Source: Actinospineispora acaciae DSM 45401
GTDB taxonomy: Bacteria; Actinomycetota; Actinomycetes; Mycobacteriales; Pseudonocardiaceae
Reading direction: 5' to 3'
Assembly (NCBI RefSeq): GCF_000620785.1
Contig: NZ_JIAI01000001.1
Coordinates: 1,116,001-1,180,000 of the forward strand
Length of the DNA stretch: 64,000 nt
Positions 7,434 through 16,361 of the stretch are shown here, one piece after another (the stretch's first letter is position 1; each line of letters begins with the position of its first letter). A program made the translations under genes and the position numbers. The notes under the pieces are model-generated. The model saw only the letters and a list, made by a program, of their open reading frames with translations. It made no database searches and was not told the origin of the DNA.

Positions 7434-9389
7434 GTGGGCGCGTCGGTGACACGGCAGCTGATCGAGTCGCACGTGGTCGGCGGGACACCCGCGCCCGGCG
7501 AGGAGATCGCGCTGCGGGTGGACCAGACGCTGGCCCAGGACGCGACGGGCACGCTGGTGATGCAGGAGCTCGAGGCGATCGGGCTGGATCGGGCACGCAC
7601 CGAGGTGTCCGTGCAGTACGTGGACCACAACCTGCTGCAGGCCGACGAGCGCAACGCCGAGGACCACGCCTTTCTGCGGTCGGCGGCGCGGCGGTACGGG
7701 CTGTGGTTCTCCAAGCCGGGCAACGGGGTGTCGCATCCGACCCACATGCAACGGTTCGGGGTCCCTGGCAGGACGCTGGTCGGGTCCGACTCGCACACCT
7801 GCGCGGCCGGTTCGCTGGGCATGCTGGCGATCGGGGTGGGCGGGCTGGAGGTCGCGCTGGCCATCGCCGGGCGGCCGCTGTACCTGCGGACGCCCAGGGT
7901 CTTCGGGGTGCGCCTGGTCGGGCGGCTCGGGCCGTGGGTGTCGGCGAAGGACGTGATCCTGGAGATGCTGCGCCGGCACGGGGTGAACGGCGGGCTGGAC
8001 ACGGTGATCGAGTACTACGGGCCCGGCCTGGCCGGACTCTCCGCGATGGACCGGCACGTGATCGCCAACATGGGCGCCGAGCTGGGCGCGACCAGCACGG
8101 TGTTCCCGTCCGACGCGGCGGTGCGGGAGTTCCTGCGGGCGGAGGGGCGGGAGGACGACTTCGTCGAGCTGGCGGCGGCGGAGGATGCCGAGTACGACCT
8201 GACCGACGAGATCGACCTCGGCGCGGTCGAGCCGCTGATCGCCAGGCCGTCCTCGCCGGGGAACGTGGTGCCGGTTCGGGAGGTCGCCGGCGAGCCGGTG
8301 AGCCAGGTCGTGATCGGCTCGTCGGCGAACCCTGGGACGAGGGACTTCGCGATCGCGGCCGCGATGGTCGCGGGCCGGCAGACCCACGACGGGGTGAGCT
8401 TCGACGTCAACCCGACCTCCCGGCAGATCCTGCAGGACCTGACCCGGATGGGCGCGACGTTCGACCTGATCGCGGCCGGCGCCCGGATCCACCAGGCCGG
8501 ATGCATGGGCTGCATCGGGATGGGCCAGGCCCCGGCGGTGGGGCAGAACTCGCTGCGGACGTTCCCGCGCAACTTCCCCGGCCGATCCGGGACCAGGGAG
8601 GACGCGGTCTGGCTGTGCTCCCCGGAGACGGCCGCCGCCTCGGCGCTGACCGGCGAGATCACCGACCCTCGGGACCTGGCCGACCTGTCCTATCCCGAGC
8701 TTGCCCTGCCGGCCCGGTCCTCGGTGAACACCGCGATGCTGGAACGGCCGCCGCCGGCGGACGAGGCCCGCGACGAGAAGCTGGTGAAGGGCCCGAACAT
8801 CTCCGCGCTGCCCGACTTCGAGCCGCTGCCGGACGCCGTCGACGCGCCGGTGCTGCTCAAGATGGGCGACGACGTCTCCACCGACGAGATCTCCCCGGCC
8901 GGGGCGCGGGCGTTGCCGTTCCGCTCGAACATTCCCAAGCTCGCCGAGTTCACGTTCGGCGGGGTGGACGAGGGGTACCCGCGCCGGGCGGCGGAGCGCG
9001 GCGCGCACGTGGTGGTCGCCGGCCGGAACTACGGGCAGGGCTCGTCGCGTGAGCACGCCGCGATCACGCCGCGCTACCTCGGGCTGGTCGCCGTCGTCGC
9101 CAAGTCGTTCGCCCGGATCCACTGGCAGAACCTGGCCAACTTCGGTGTGGTCCCGCTCGAGTTCGCCGACCCTGACGACTACGACGCCGTCGACCCCGAC
9201 GACACGCTGCGCCTGGCGAACCTGCGCGAGGCCCTGTCCTCCGGTGCCGAGCTCGAGGTCATCAACCTCGGCAAGGACACGCCGCTGCGGGTCCGGCATC
9301 GGCTGTCCGCGCGGCAGGTCGACACGATCCTCGCCGGCGGCGCCATCGCCGGGCTCGCCCACCGACCGGCCCGAGAGGAGCCGTCATGA
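7434..9389 (+). CDS. Aconitate hydratase, short (Aquifex-type) form
   Basis: A 651-residue single-chain aconitase, shorter than AcnA (about 890). It has the [4Fe-4S] ligands Cys123 (GSDSHTCAAGS), Cys357 and Cys360 (GCMGCIGMG), and a C-terminal swivel domain with MGDDVSTDEISPAG and GRNYGQGSSREHAA. It should interconvert citrate and isocitrate; a related dehydratase substrate (as in homoaconitase) cannot be excluded. GTG 7434 is chosen because GAGAGGAG precedes it at 7421-7428. A GTTT-N15-GGGTAG promoter lies upstream. Its stop overlaps the downstream lipoprotein start (ATGA). Confidence 0.87.
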   Translation: MGASVTRQLIESHVVGGTPAPGEEIALRVDQTLAQDATGTLVMQELEAIGLDRARTEVSVQYVDHNLLQADERNAEDHAFLRSAARRYGLWFSKPGNGVSHPTHMQRFGVPGRTLVGSDSHTCAAGSLGMLAIGVGGLEVALAIAGRPLYLRTPRVFGVRLVGRLGPWVSAKDVILEMLRRHGVNGGLDTVIEYYGPGLAGLSAMDRHVIANMGAELGATSTVFPSDAAVREFLRAEGREDDFVELAAAEDAEYDLTDEIDLGAVEPLIARPSSPGNVVPVREVAGEPVSQVVIGSSANPGTRDFAIAAAMVAGRQTHDGVSFDVNPTSRQILQDLTRMGATFDLIAAGARIHQAGCMGCIGMGQAPAVGQNSLRTFPRNFPGRSGTREDAVWLCSPETAAASALTGEITDPRDLADLSYPELALPARSSVNTAMLERPPPADEARDEKLVKGPNISALPDFEPLPDAVDAPVLLKMGDDVSTDEISPAGARALPFRSNIPKLAEFTFGGVDEGYPRRAAERGAHVVVAGRNYGQGSSREHAAITPRYLGLVAVVAKSFARIHWQNLANFGVVPLEFADPDDYDAVDPDDTLRLANLREALSSGAELEVINLGKDTPLRVRHRLSARQVDTILAGGAIAGLAHRPAREEPS

Positions 9390-9727
9390 TCGATACCAGG
9401 AAAGCCGTCGTCGCCGCCCTGCTGGCCGTGAGCCTCGCCGGTTGTGGGGGCGCGACCGGACGGGGCGGCTCGGACCAGCCCGGTGTGCCGGCGCCGGACG
9501 TGTCGGCGTCGAAGAAGGAGTCGATCAGCACCTCGTCCGTGCAGGACATCGCCGCCGCGCTGCGCGCGAACCAGGTCGAGAACCCGGAGAAGTGGGCGCG
9601 GATCATCGTGGAGTACCGGCCCTACCCCGGCGGCGACCCCGGCCTCGGGAAGCTGCGCCAGGCCCTGGTCCAGCACCGCGCCGAGCCGAGGACGATCGAC
9701 CAGATCATGACGGTCCTGCAGCCGTAG
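9386..9727 (+). CDS. Small secreted lipoprotein, unknown function
   Basis: A 113-residue protein with a lipoprotein signal peptide: basic start MIDTRK, hydrophobic core, and lipobox LAGC with the acylated Cys at residue 20. The mature part is a Gly/Ser linker followed by a helical domain of about 60 residues (SVQDIAAALRANQVENPEKW ...). It would be anchored outside the cytoplasmic membrane. The ATGA overlap with aconitase and GAGAGGAG at 9372-9379 suggest coupled translation. No family was recognised. Confidence 0.75.
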   Translation: MIDTRKAVVAALLAVSLAGCGGATGRGGSDQPGVPAPDVSASKKESISTSSVQDIAAALRANQVENPEKWARIIVEYRPYPGGDPGLGKLRQALVQHRAEPRTIDQIMTVLQP

Positions 9728-9731
9728 CGGC

Positions 9732-10820
9732 TCACCCGCCGCGCAGGATCGCTCCGGTGCCGTCGGCAAGCGGCTCACCGTCGACCGGGACGACCGTCGC
9801 GCCGGTGCCGGCGGCGGCGCGCACCAGCGCATCGGCCGCCTCGACCGGGCCGAGGGCGTCGATGCCGAGCGCGGTGAGCTGGTCGCGGTCGGTGGCGAGC
9901 TGCTCCGGTTCGGGTCCGAGCCAGAGCTTCCGGTCCGACACCCGTTCCGGGTCCAGGTAGAGGGTGTCCACCTGGGCCGCGCGCAGGGCCTCCGCCACCG
10001 GGGCCACCCCGTCCACCGCGCGGCCCCCGGCCTCCCGGTAGCGCCTGACCTCGTCCCGGCGCAGGGCGTGGATCCTGTCGTCCACCAGCCGCGCCGCCTC
10101 GCGGTCCAGCTCGTCCTCGGCGGTGCCGGGCGCCCGGCCGCCGGCGTCGACCTCCTCGGCGATCCGGTCAGCCTCGGCGCCGAGCGCGCGGCGCACCCGG
10201 GACCGGCTCTGCGTCTCCCCCGCCAGCACCAGCAGGTCGGCGCCGGTGTCGGCGACCGCGTCGTCGATCGCGCGCGCGACGTCGGCCGCCGAGGCACGCT
10301 CGTTCTCCTCCACGCGGTGGCGCATCTTCAGGTGGGCCAGCCCGCCCCCGCGCACCTGGTGCAGCGGGTACCGGTAGGTGTCCAGGTGCTCGGCGCGGCG
10401 CCCGGTGTACAGGTCCGCGCCGGTGGCGTCCACCACGGCCAGCACGGTGACCAGCCGCTCGGGCAGCTGCGCCAGGGCCGGCAGCAGGTGCGGCGCGTCG
10501 GCCCAGTGCGCGTGGGCCTGCGCGGGCGGCGCGGGCAGCCACCTGTCGAGCAGCACGGACCCGCCGGCCGCGACCAGCACCTGTCCGACCGCCCCGGACG
10601 GATGGTCCACGGCCTCGACGGTCCGCGCCACCGCCGTGTCGAGCGCGGCCAGGGTGGCCTCGTCGGCGCCCGCGCCGGCCAGCTCGGCGCGCGAGCTCCG
10701 CCAGCTCAGCTCGATCAGGTGCGGGGCGTCCGGGGTGTTGTGCGAGGCGTCCAGGTACACCGTCGCGAACGGTCCGCTGGTCCTCGCGATGTCACGTAGC
10801 CATTGCACATCCACGGCCAC
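9732..10820 (-). CDS. Bacterial eRF1-like (baeRF / Rv2629-type) protein
   Basis: A 362-residue protein matching the actinobacterial Rv2629-like group of bacterial eRF1-domain proteins (Vms1/eRF1 fold). Visible landmarks are the start VQWLRDIARTSGPFATVYLD, a central RRAEHLDTYRYPLHQVRGGG and a HRVEENERASAADVARAID helix. Relatives are implicated in ribosome rescue or peptidyl-tRNA hydrolysis and are dormancy- or stress-associated in mycobacteria; the activity here is inferred. It starts at GTG 10820, with a GATT-N15-GGGTAG promoter directly upstream, leaving almost no 5' leader. Confidence 0.75.
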   Translation of the reverse strand: MAVDVQWLRDIARTSGPFATVYLDASHNTPDAPHLIELSWRSSRAELAGAGADEATLAALDTAVARTVEAVDHPSGAVGQVLVAAGGSVLLDRWLPAPPAQAHAHWADAPHLLPALAQLPERLVTVLAVVDATGADLYTGRRAEHLDTYRYPLHQVRGGGLAHLKMRHRVEENERASAADVARAIDDAVADTGADLLVLAGETQSRSRVRRALGAEADRIAEEVDAGGRAPGTAEDELDREAARLVDDRIHALRRDEVRRYREAGGRAVDGVAPVAEALRAAQVDTLYLDPERVSDRKLWLGPEPEQLATDRDQLTALGIDALGPVEAADALVRAAAGTGATVVPVDGEPLADGTGAILRGG

Positions 10821-10823
10821 CGA

Positions 10824-10848
10824 CTACCCGCTGCCCGCGCGCGCAATC
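10824..10848 (-). promoter_or_regulatory. SigB/SigF-type promoter for the eRF1-like gene (GATT-N15-GGGTAG)
   Basis: Minus strand GATT (10848-10845), 15 nt, GGGTAG (10829-10824). The -10 ends 4 nt before the annotated GTG, so either the transcript is very short-leadered or the true start is a later codon (another GTG lies at 10814). Confidence 0.5.
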
Positions 10849-10919
10849 TCTTGAGTTTGGCGGTGATGTTGCGGGGAAGTACTTGACCCGCGCATCTGAC
10901 GAGTCCCCTTGGAGGAGCC

Positions 10920-11090
10920 ATGTTGGCGACGGTGGCGGCCGTACTGTTCCTGATCGCGTTGATCTTCCAGCTGGCCGGCCTGGGTCTGGGGCCGGTGAGC
11001 GCAACCGTCCTGGTCACCGCCGGGTTGTTGTGCCTGGCGCTGGACCTGGCCGGGGTGGGTCCCCGGGCGCGCCTGCTCACCCGGCGCTGA
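10920..11090 (+). CDS. Two-helix small membrane protein (56 aa)
   Basis: A 56-residue protein made of two hydrophobic helices (about residues 2-23 and 27-45) joined by GLGLGPVS, with a basic tail RARLLTRR. GGAGGAG at 10911-10917 precedes the ATG. It resembles the tiny two-helix proteins found near stress genes in actinobacteria, but no family was recognised. The last 14 bp overlap the convergent molybdenum-hydroxylase gene. A weak GTTT-N14-GGGGAA element lies at 10855-10878. Confidence 0.6.
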   Translation: MLATVAAVLFLIALIFQLAGLGLGPVSATVLVTAGLLCLALDLAGVGPRARLLTRR

Positions 11091-13176
11091 CCAGCAGCTT
11101 GTCGGCGGTGACGGGCAGGTCGCGGACCCGGACGCCGGTGGCGTGGTAGGCGGCGTTGGCGACGGCCGCGGCGGTGCCGACGATGCCGATCTCGCCGATG
11201 CCCTTGCTGCCCATCGGGTTGAGGTGCGGGTCGTGCTCGTCCAGCCAGTGCGCCTGGACGCCCGTCGCGTCCGCGCAGCAGGCGACGTGGTACTCGGCCA
11301 GGTCGTGGTTGACCACGTGGCCGGTGCGCGGGTCGAGCACGCTCTGCTCGTGCAGCGCCATGGACAGGCCCATGGTCATGCCGCCGATGAGCTGTGAGCG
11401 GGCGGTGCGGGGGTTGATGATCCGGCCGGCGGCGAACACGCCGAGCAGCCGGGGCACCCGCACCTCCCCGGTGTCCGCGTGCACCCTGACCTCGGCGAAC
11501 TGGGCACCGAAGGCGTAGGAGGCGTACCGCTTGGCGTCCGGGTTCTCCCCCACCGAGCCGTCCGCCTCGTCCCCGTCGGACGGGTCAGCGCCGAACTTGT
11601 CCCGGAACGCCCGCGCGGCCTCGACCACGGCGGACCCCCAGGTGGCCATGCCCGAGGAGCCGCCGGCCACCGAGGCGAACGGCTGCTCGGTGTCGCCGAT
11701 GCGCACCTCGACGCCCTCGACCGGGGCGCCGAGTGCGTCGGCGGCGATCTGGGCGAGCGTCGTCCAGGTGCCGGTGCCCAGGTCGGCGGCGCCGATCTCC
11801 ACGACGTACCGGCCGCCGGCGAAGCGCACGGTGGCGGTGGAGCGCGACTGCCGGAACGTGGGGTACACCGACGCCGCCACCCCGGTGCCGACCAGCCAGC
11901 CGTCCTCTGCGCGCACGCCGGGGCGGGGGTCGCGGCCGGCCCAGCCGAAGCGCTCGGCGCCCTCGCGCAGGCAGCCGACCACGTTCCGGGAGGAGAACGG
12001 CAGGCCGGACTCCGGGGCGACCTCCGGCTCGTTGCGGACCCGCAGCTCCACCGGGTCGATGCCGAGCGCCGCCGCCAGCTCGTCCATCGCCACCTCGGGG
12101 CCGAACATGCCGGGGCACTCCCCCGGCGCGCGCATCCAGGACGGGACCGGCACGTCCAGCGCGGCCAGCCGGTGGGTGGTGCGGCGGTTCGGCGCGGCGT
12201 ACATCACCCGGGTCGGCAGGCCGGTCTGCTCGGCGAACTCCTTGATCCGGGAGGTCTGCTCGACCACGTCGATGGCGATCGCGCGCAGCCGCCCGTCGGG
12301 GTCGGCGGCCAGGCGCATCCGCTGGATGGTGGGGGTCCGGTAGCCGGTCAGGGAGTACATCTGCTGGCGGGTGAGCGCGAGCTTGACCGGGCGCCCGGGC
12401 ACCGCGCGGGCGGCCATCGCGGCCAGCACCACGTGCGCGTGCGCGGTGCCCTTGGCGCCGAACCCGCCGCCCACGAACGGGCAGACCACGCGGACCTGCT
12501 GGGCCCGCAGCCCGAACACGGTGCTGATCGTCTCGCGGACCGGGTGCACGCCCTGGGTGGAGTCCCAGAGGGTCAGATGGCCCGGTCCCTCCGGTTCCCA
12601 CAGCGCGGTGGTGGCGTGCGGTTCGAGCGGGTTGTTGTGCAGCATCGGCGTGGTGTAGGTCTGGTCGAGCGTGACCGGGGCGTCGCGCATCGCGGCGTCC
12701 ACGTCGCCGGCGCCGGTGTCCGTCGGGTAGGCCGGGTTGACCTTGTCCGGGGCGTACAGGTCGGGCCGGTCGGCGCTCAGCGTCACGTCGTGCGGCTGGC
12801 GTTCGTAGTCCACCCGGACCAGGTCGGCGGCCTGGCGGGCCAGCTCGGGGGTGTCCGCGACGACCGCCGCGACGACCTGGCCCCGGAACGCCACCCGCCC
12901 GTCCTGCAGCACGGCCAGCTCGGCGTCCTCGGTGGACGCCAGCCGCTCGCCGTACTCCGGGGTGAGCACGGTGAGCACCCCGTCCAGCCCGCGCAGGCCC
13001 CCGGTGTCCACCGAGGTGACCCGGCCGCGCGGGACGGCGGCCAGCACCGGGTGGCAGTACACCGGGTGGTCGACGTGGGTGTCGTTGGCGTAGGTCGCGG
13101 CGCCGGCGACCTTGGCCGGGCCGTCCCGGCGGGGCAGGTCGGTGCCGACGGCGCGGGTGTCGAGCAGCTCGGTCAT
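11077..13176 (-). CDS. Molybdenum hydroxylase large subunit (xanthine/aldehyde oxidoreductase, PaoC-like)
   Basis: The 699-residue molybdopterin-cytosine-dinucleotide subunit of a three-part xanthine oxidase-family enzyme. It shows FVGGGFGAKG (Mo-cofactor contact), a middle MRAPGECPGMFGPEVAMDELA and the C-terminal GSKGIGEIGIVG that carries the catalytic Glu. Its length matches E. coli PaoC (aldehyde oxidoreductase). AAGGAGG lies before the ATG and only 3 nt separate it from the FAD subunit. It probably oxidises aldehydes or N-heterocycles in the cytoplasm; the PaoC-like size and the four-Cys FAD subunit favour aldehydes. No maturation chaperone (PaoD/XdhC) is in the cluster. Confidence 0.9.
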   Translation of the reverse strand: MTELLDTRAVGTDLPRRDGPAKVAGAATYANDTHVDHPVYCHPVLAAVPRGRVTSVDTGGLRGLDGVLTVLTPEYGERLASTEDAELAVLQDGRVAFRGQVVAAVVADTPELARQAADLVRVDYERQPHDVTLSADRPDLYAPDKVNPAYPTDTGAGDVDAAMRDAPVTLDQTYTTPMLHNNPLEPHATTALWEPEGPGHLTLWDSTQGVHPVRETISTVFGLRAQQVRVVCPFVGGGFGAKGTAHAHVVLAAMAARAVPGRPVKLALTRQQMYSLTGYRTPTIQRMRLAADPDGRLRAIAIDVVEQTSRIKEFAEQTGLPTRVMYAAPNRRTTHRLAALDVPVPSWMRAPGECPGMFGPEVAMDELAAALGIDPVELRVRNEPEVAPESGLPFSSRNVVGCLREGAERFGWAGRDPRPGVRAEDGWLVGTGVAASVYPTFRQSRSTATVRFAGGRYVVEIGAADLGTGTWTTLAQIAADALGAPVEGVEVRIGDTEQPFASVAGGSSGMATWGSAVVEAARAFRDKFGADPSDGDEADGSVGENPDAKRYASYAFGAQFAEVRVHADTGEVRVPRLLGVFAAGRIINPRTARSQLIGGMTMGLSMALHEQSVLDPRTGHVVNHDLAEYHVACCADATGVQAHWLDEHDPHLNPMGSKGIGEIGIVGTAAAVANAAYHATGVRVRDLPVTADKLLVSAG

Positions 13177-13179
13177 CGT

Positions 13180-14181
13180 TCAGGCCTCCTTGCCGGTCAG
13201 CTCGCGCAGGGTCGAGACCAGCGCGCCGGTGAGCATCGGCACCTTGAAGGCGTTGCCGCCGTCCAGGCCGCCGAGCGGGCGGGCGTCGGCCAGCTCGGCG
13301 CGGGCGGCCGCCCGGTAGCTGTCGTCAGTGGCCGGCGCGCCCCGCAGCGCCCGCTCGGCGCGGTGGGCACGCCACGGCTTGTGCGCCACGCCGCCGAACG
13401 CGATGCGCGCATCGCGCACCACCCCGTCGTCCATCTCTACCGCCGCCGCGACGCTGACCAGCGCGAAGGCGTAGGAAGCGCGGTCGCGGACCTTGCGGTA
13501 GGCGGACCGGGCGGCCAGCGGAAGCGGCGGCAGGTCGATGGAGAGGATCAGCTCGCCGTGGTCGAGCACGGTGTCGCGCTCGGGGTGCTCGCCGGGCAGC
13601 CGGTGCAGCGCGACGAACGGGATGGTGCGCTCGCGGTCCGGGCCGAGCACCCGCACCTGGGCGTCCAGCGCCGCCAGCGCCACCGCCATGTCCGAAGGGT
13701 GGGTGGCCACGCAGTGCTCGGACGCGCCCAGGATCGCGTGGTAGCGGGTGTAGCCGCCGAGCGCGGCGCACCCGGAGCCGGGGTCGCGCTTGTTGCACGG
13801 CGTGGTGACGTCCTGGAAGTAGACGCACCGGGTGCGCTGCAGCGGGTTGCCGCCGGTGGTGGCCATGTTGCGCAGCTGCCCGGACGCACCGTTCAGCAGC
13901 GCCTGGGCGAGCACCGGGTAGCGCTCGCGGACGCGGTGGTCGGCGGCCAGGTCGCTGTTGCGCACGGCCGCGCCGATGCGCAGCCCGCCGTGGTCGTCCT
14001 CGGTGATCTCCTCGGAGGTGAGCCCGGTGATGTCGACCAGCAGGTCGGGCTCGGCCACGCCCAGCTTGAGGTGGTCCACCAGGTTCGTGCCGCCGGCCAG
14101 GAAGACGGCCTTCGGGTCGGAGGCGACGGTGCGCGCGGCGGTCCGGGCGTCGATCGGGGTGTGGTACGCGAACGGTTTCAT
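13180..14181 (-). CDS. Molybdenum hydroxylase FAD subunit with extra [4Fe-4S] site (PaoB-like)
   Basis: A 333-residue FAD-binding subunit with FLAGGTNL (27-34) and [15 protein letters not shown] (105-119). Four cysteines at 119, 129, 138 and 157 match the additional [4Fe-4S] cluster found in PaoB and 4-hydroxybenzoyl-CoA reductase beta subunits but absent from ordinary xanthine dehydrogenases. It passes electrons between the Mo/Fe-S subunits and the external acceptor. The start overlaps the stop of the Fe-S subunit (ATGA). Confidence 0.9.
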   Translation of the reverse strand: MKPFAYHTPIDARTAARTVASDPKAVFLAGGTNLVDHLKLGVAEPDLLVDITGLTSEEITEDDHGGLRIGAAVRNSDLAADHRVRERYPVLAQALLNGASGQLRNMATTGGNPLQRTRCVYFQDVTTPCNKRDPGSGCAALGGYTRYHAILGASEHCVATHPSDMAVALAALDAQVRVLGPDRERTIPFVALHRLPGEHPERDTVLDHGELILSIDLPPLPLAARSAYRKVRDRASYAFALVSVAAAVEMDDGVVRDARIAFGGVAHKPWRAHRAERALRGAPATDDSYRAAARAELADARPLGGLDGGNAFKVPMLTGALVSTLRELTGKEA

Positions 14182-14711
14182 CGCCCGGCCCCGTCCATGG
14201 GCGCCCGGTCGGTGGCGGCCTGGAGCACGGCGGGCACGATGTGCGCGTAGGCGCCGCACCGGCAGAGGTTGCCGCTCATCCGCTCGGCCACCTCGGCGGC
14301 GCTGGGTTCGGGGTCGGCGGCGACGTCGGCGGCGGCCGCGCTGGGCCAGCCCCTGGCCAGCTCGTCGATCACCCCCACCGCCGAGCAGACCTGCCCCGGC
14401 GTGCAGTAGCCGCACTGGAAGGCGTCATGCTCCAGGAACGCCTGCTGGACCGGGTGCGTCCGCCCGCCGGAGCCGAGCCCGGCCGCCGTGGTGATCTCCG
14501 CGCCGTCCTGGGCGATGGCCAGGCTCAGGCAGCTCAGCGTCCGGCGGCCGTTGGTGAGCACCGTGCAGCTCCCGCACTGGCCGTGGTCGCAGCCCTTCTT
14601 CACGCTGGTCACCCCGAGTCGCTCCCGCAGCACGTCCAGCACCGTGGAGCGCGCGTCGACGGCCACCGCGTGTCCGACACCGTCCACCCGCAGGTAAATC
14701 TCGGTCTTCAT
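14178..14711 (-). CDS. Molybdenum hydroxylase [2Fe-2S] subunit (PaoA-like)
   Basis: A 177-residue iron-sulfur subunit with a plant-type cluster (Cys41, 46, 49, 61; CDHGQCGSC) and a second cluster in the helical domain (Cys100, 103, 150, 152; CGYC and CRC). Unlike E. coli PaoA there is no Tat signal, so the enzyme is probably cytoplasmic. It is the first gene of a three-gene operon ordered Fe-S, FAD, Mo. A weak GGTT-N14-GGGGAA element lies upstream on the minus strand, but it is too far from consensus to call. Confidence 0.92.
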   Translation of the reverse strand: MKTEIYLRVDGVGHAVAVDARSTVLDVLRERLGVTSVKKGCDHGQCGSCTVLTNGRRTLSCLSLAIAQDGAEITTAAGLGSGGRTHPVQQAFLEHDAFQCGYCTPGQVCSAVGVIDELARGWPSAAAADVAADPEPSAAEVAERMSGNLCRCGAYAHIVPAVLQAATDRAPMDGAGR

Positions 14712-14748
14712 CCGCCCCGGGTTCCCCGTCGCGAACGAGGTAACCACG

Positions 14749-14773
14749 GTTTCGCCGCCGGTTGGGCGGGTAG
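14749..14773 (+). promoter_or_regulatory. SigB/SigF-type promoter for the F420 oxidoreductase (GTTT-N15-GGGTAG)
   Basis: GTTT 14749-14752, 15 nt, GGGTAG 14768-14773. The predicted transcription start (about 14780) is next to the ATG at 14782, so the mRNA would be leaderless. Confidence 0.7.
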
Positions 14774-14781
14774 CCGCGCGC

Positions 14782-15783
14782 ATGGTGGCAATCGGATACA
14801 CCCTGATGACCGAACAGCGCGATCCGAGGAGCCTGGTCACCGACGGCGCGCTGGCCGAACGCGCCGGCTTCGACTTCGCCGCGTGCAGCGACCACTACTT
14901 CCCGTGGCTGCGCGAGCAGGGGCACGCGCCCTACGCGTGGGCGGTACTCGGCGCCGTCGCCGCGGGCACCGAGCGGATGGGCCTGATGAGCTACGTGACC
15001 TGTCCGACCTTCCGCTACCACCCCGCCGTGGTGGCGCAGAAGGCGGCGACGGTGGCCCAGATGTCCGGGGGCCGGTTCCTGCTCGGGCTGGGCTCGGGAG
15101 AGAACCTGAACGAGCACGTGGTGGGCAGGGGGTGGCCGCCGGTGAACGTCCGCCACGAGATGTTCGGCGAGGCCCTGATCATCATCCGGCAGTTGCTCGA
15201 CGGCGAGAGCGTGAGCTTCGTGGGCGAGCACTACCGCACCGACTCGGCCCGGCTGCACGACCTGCCCGAGACGAGGGTCCCGCTGGGCGTCGCGGTCAGC
15301 GGGACGCAGGGCGTCGGGCTGTTCGGGGCCAGCGCGGACGCGATGATCGCGGTCCAGCCCGACCGTGGCCTGGTGCGGCACTTCGACGCGGTGACCGGGA
15401 TGGACCTGCCCAAGATCGGCCAGCAGCCCATCTGCTGGGATCCCGACCGGGACGAGGCGATCCGGCGGGCGCACGAGCAGTTCCGCTGGTTCGGCGGCGG
15501 CTGGAAGGTCAACGCGGAGCTGCCGGGGCCGGCCGGGTTCGCGGCGGCCACCCGGTTCGTCCGTCCCGAGGACGTGGCGGAGGCGATCCCGTGCGGTCCG
15601 GACACCGCGCGGCACGTGGAGGCCCTGCGGCCGTGGGCGCAGGCCGGGTACAGCCACGTCGCGCTGGTGCAGATCGGCGGCGAGAGCCAACCGGAGTTCC
15701 TGGAGTACGCGCGCGACGAGCTGCTACCCGCGCTGCGCCGGGAGTACGGCGGCGTGCCCGAGCACTGGCTCACCGCCGCCTAG
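14782..15783 (+). CDS. LLM-class F420-dependent oxidoreductase (F420 glucose-6-phosphate dehydrogenase-like)
   Basis: A 333-residue luciferase-like TIM barrel close to the family of F420-dependent glucose-6-phosphate dehydrogenase. Landmarks are CSDHYFPWL (35-43), MSYVTCPTFRYHPAVVAQKAAT and SGGRFLLGLGSGENLNEHV. It would reduce cofactor F420 with a sugar phosphate or another alcohol; the exact substrate is uncertain. The perfect GTTT-N15-GGGTAG box upstream and the near-zero leader suggest stress-induced, leaderless expression. Its end overlaps the convergent AhpD-like gene by 4 bp. Confidence 0.85.
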   Translation: MVAIGYTLMTEQRDPRSLVTDGALAERAGFDFAACSDHYFPWLREQGHAPYAWAVLGAVAAGTERMGLMSYVTCPTFRYHPAVVAQKAATVAQMSGGRFLLGLGSGENLNEHVVGRGWPPVNVRHEMFGEALIIIRQLLDGESVSFVGEHYRTDSARLHDLPETRVPLGVAVSGTQGVGLFGASADAMIAVQPDRGLVRHFDAVTGMDLPKIGQQPICWDPDRDEAIRRAHEQFRWFGGGWKVNAELPGPAGFAAATRFVRPEDVAEAIPCGPDTARHVEALRPWAQAGYSHVALVQIGGESQPEFLEYARDELLPALRREYGGVPEHWLTAA

Positions 15784-16361
15784 CGATAGCCCCGTTTGAG
15801 CAGGTACTTGGCCCCGGCGTCGAAGCCCTCCGGGGTGAGCAGCTCGAACCCGAAGGCGTCGGCGAGCCGGTCGGTGGTGTTGAAGGCGGCGCAGACCGCC
15901 AGCGCGTCCCGGACCTGCTGGGGCGAGACGCCGGCGGCCAGCACCGCTCGCATGTCCTCGGCGCCGACGGTTCCCTCCCGGGTCAGGGTGCCGAGCATCC
16001 GCAGCGTGGCGCGCAGCGGCTCGGCGATGGGGGCCGTATCCAGGTCGGCCAGCACGGCGGCGACCCTCGGCCCGTCCTGGTACGCCTGGGTGGCGGTCGC
16101 GGTGTGCGCGCCGACGCAGAACGCCGACTCGTTCACCGCCGACACGTAGGCGGCCATCAGCTCCCGGTCGCCCACCGACCAGTCGGACGGCCCGCGCATC
16201 GCCTCGTGGGTGAACTCCTTGGCGCGCGTGCCGTAGAAGTCGGGGCGGTAGAACACCAGCTTGGCGGCGTCCGGTGGCGGGTGCCCGGAGAACAACCGGA
16301 TGAGCGCGAACAGCAGCTTGGGCCCGGGGCGGTAGCCGTGGTTGAGGATGTCAAGTCGCAC
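15780..16361 (-). CDS. AhpD/CMD-like peroxidase-related protein
   Basis: A 193-residue protein of the AhpD-like superfamily, with NESAFCVGAHTATA containing a Cys-x3-His in place of Cys-x2-Cys. The GTG at 16361 has GGGAGG at 16369-16374. The gene overlaps the upstream CMD-like gene by 11 bp, so the pair are translated together and may form one functional unit or heteromer. Peroxide or thiol chemistry is plausible from the family, but the resolving Cys is missing. Confidence 0.75.
   Translation of the reverse strand: MRLDILNHGYRPGPKLLFALIRLFSGHPPPDAAKLVFYRPDFYGTRAKEFTHEAMRGPSDWSVGDRELMAAYVSAVNESAFCVGAHTATATQAYQDGPRVAAVLADLDTAPIAEPLRATLRMLGTLTREGTVGAEDMRAVLAAGVSPQQVRDALAVCAAFNTTDRLADAFGFELLTPEGFDAGAKYLLKRGYR

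Noticed and set aside
10855-10878. GTTT-N14-GGGGAA before the 56-residue gene, and GGTT-N14-GGGGAA before the molybdenum hydroxylase operon (14722-14745)
   Set aside because: The -10 differs from GGGTAN at the T and one other base, and spacing is 14; too weak to call stress promoters.
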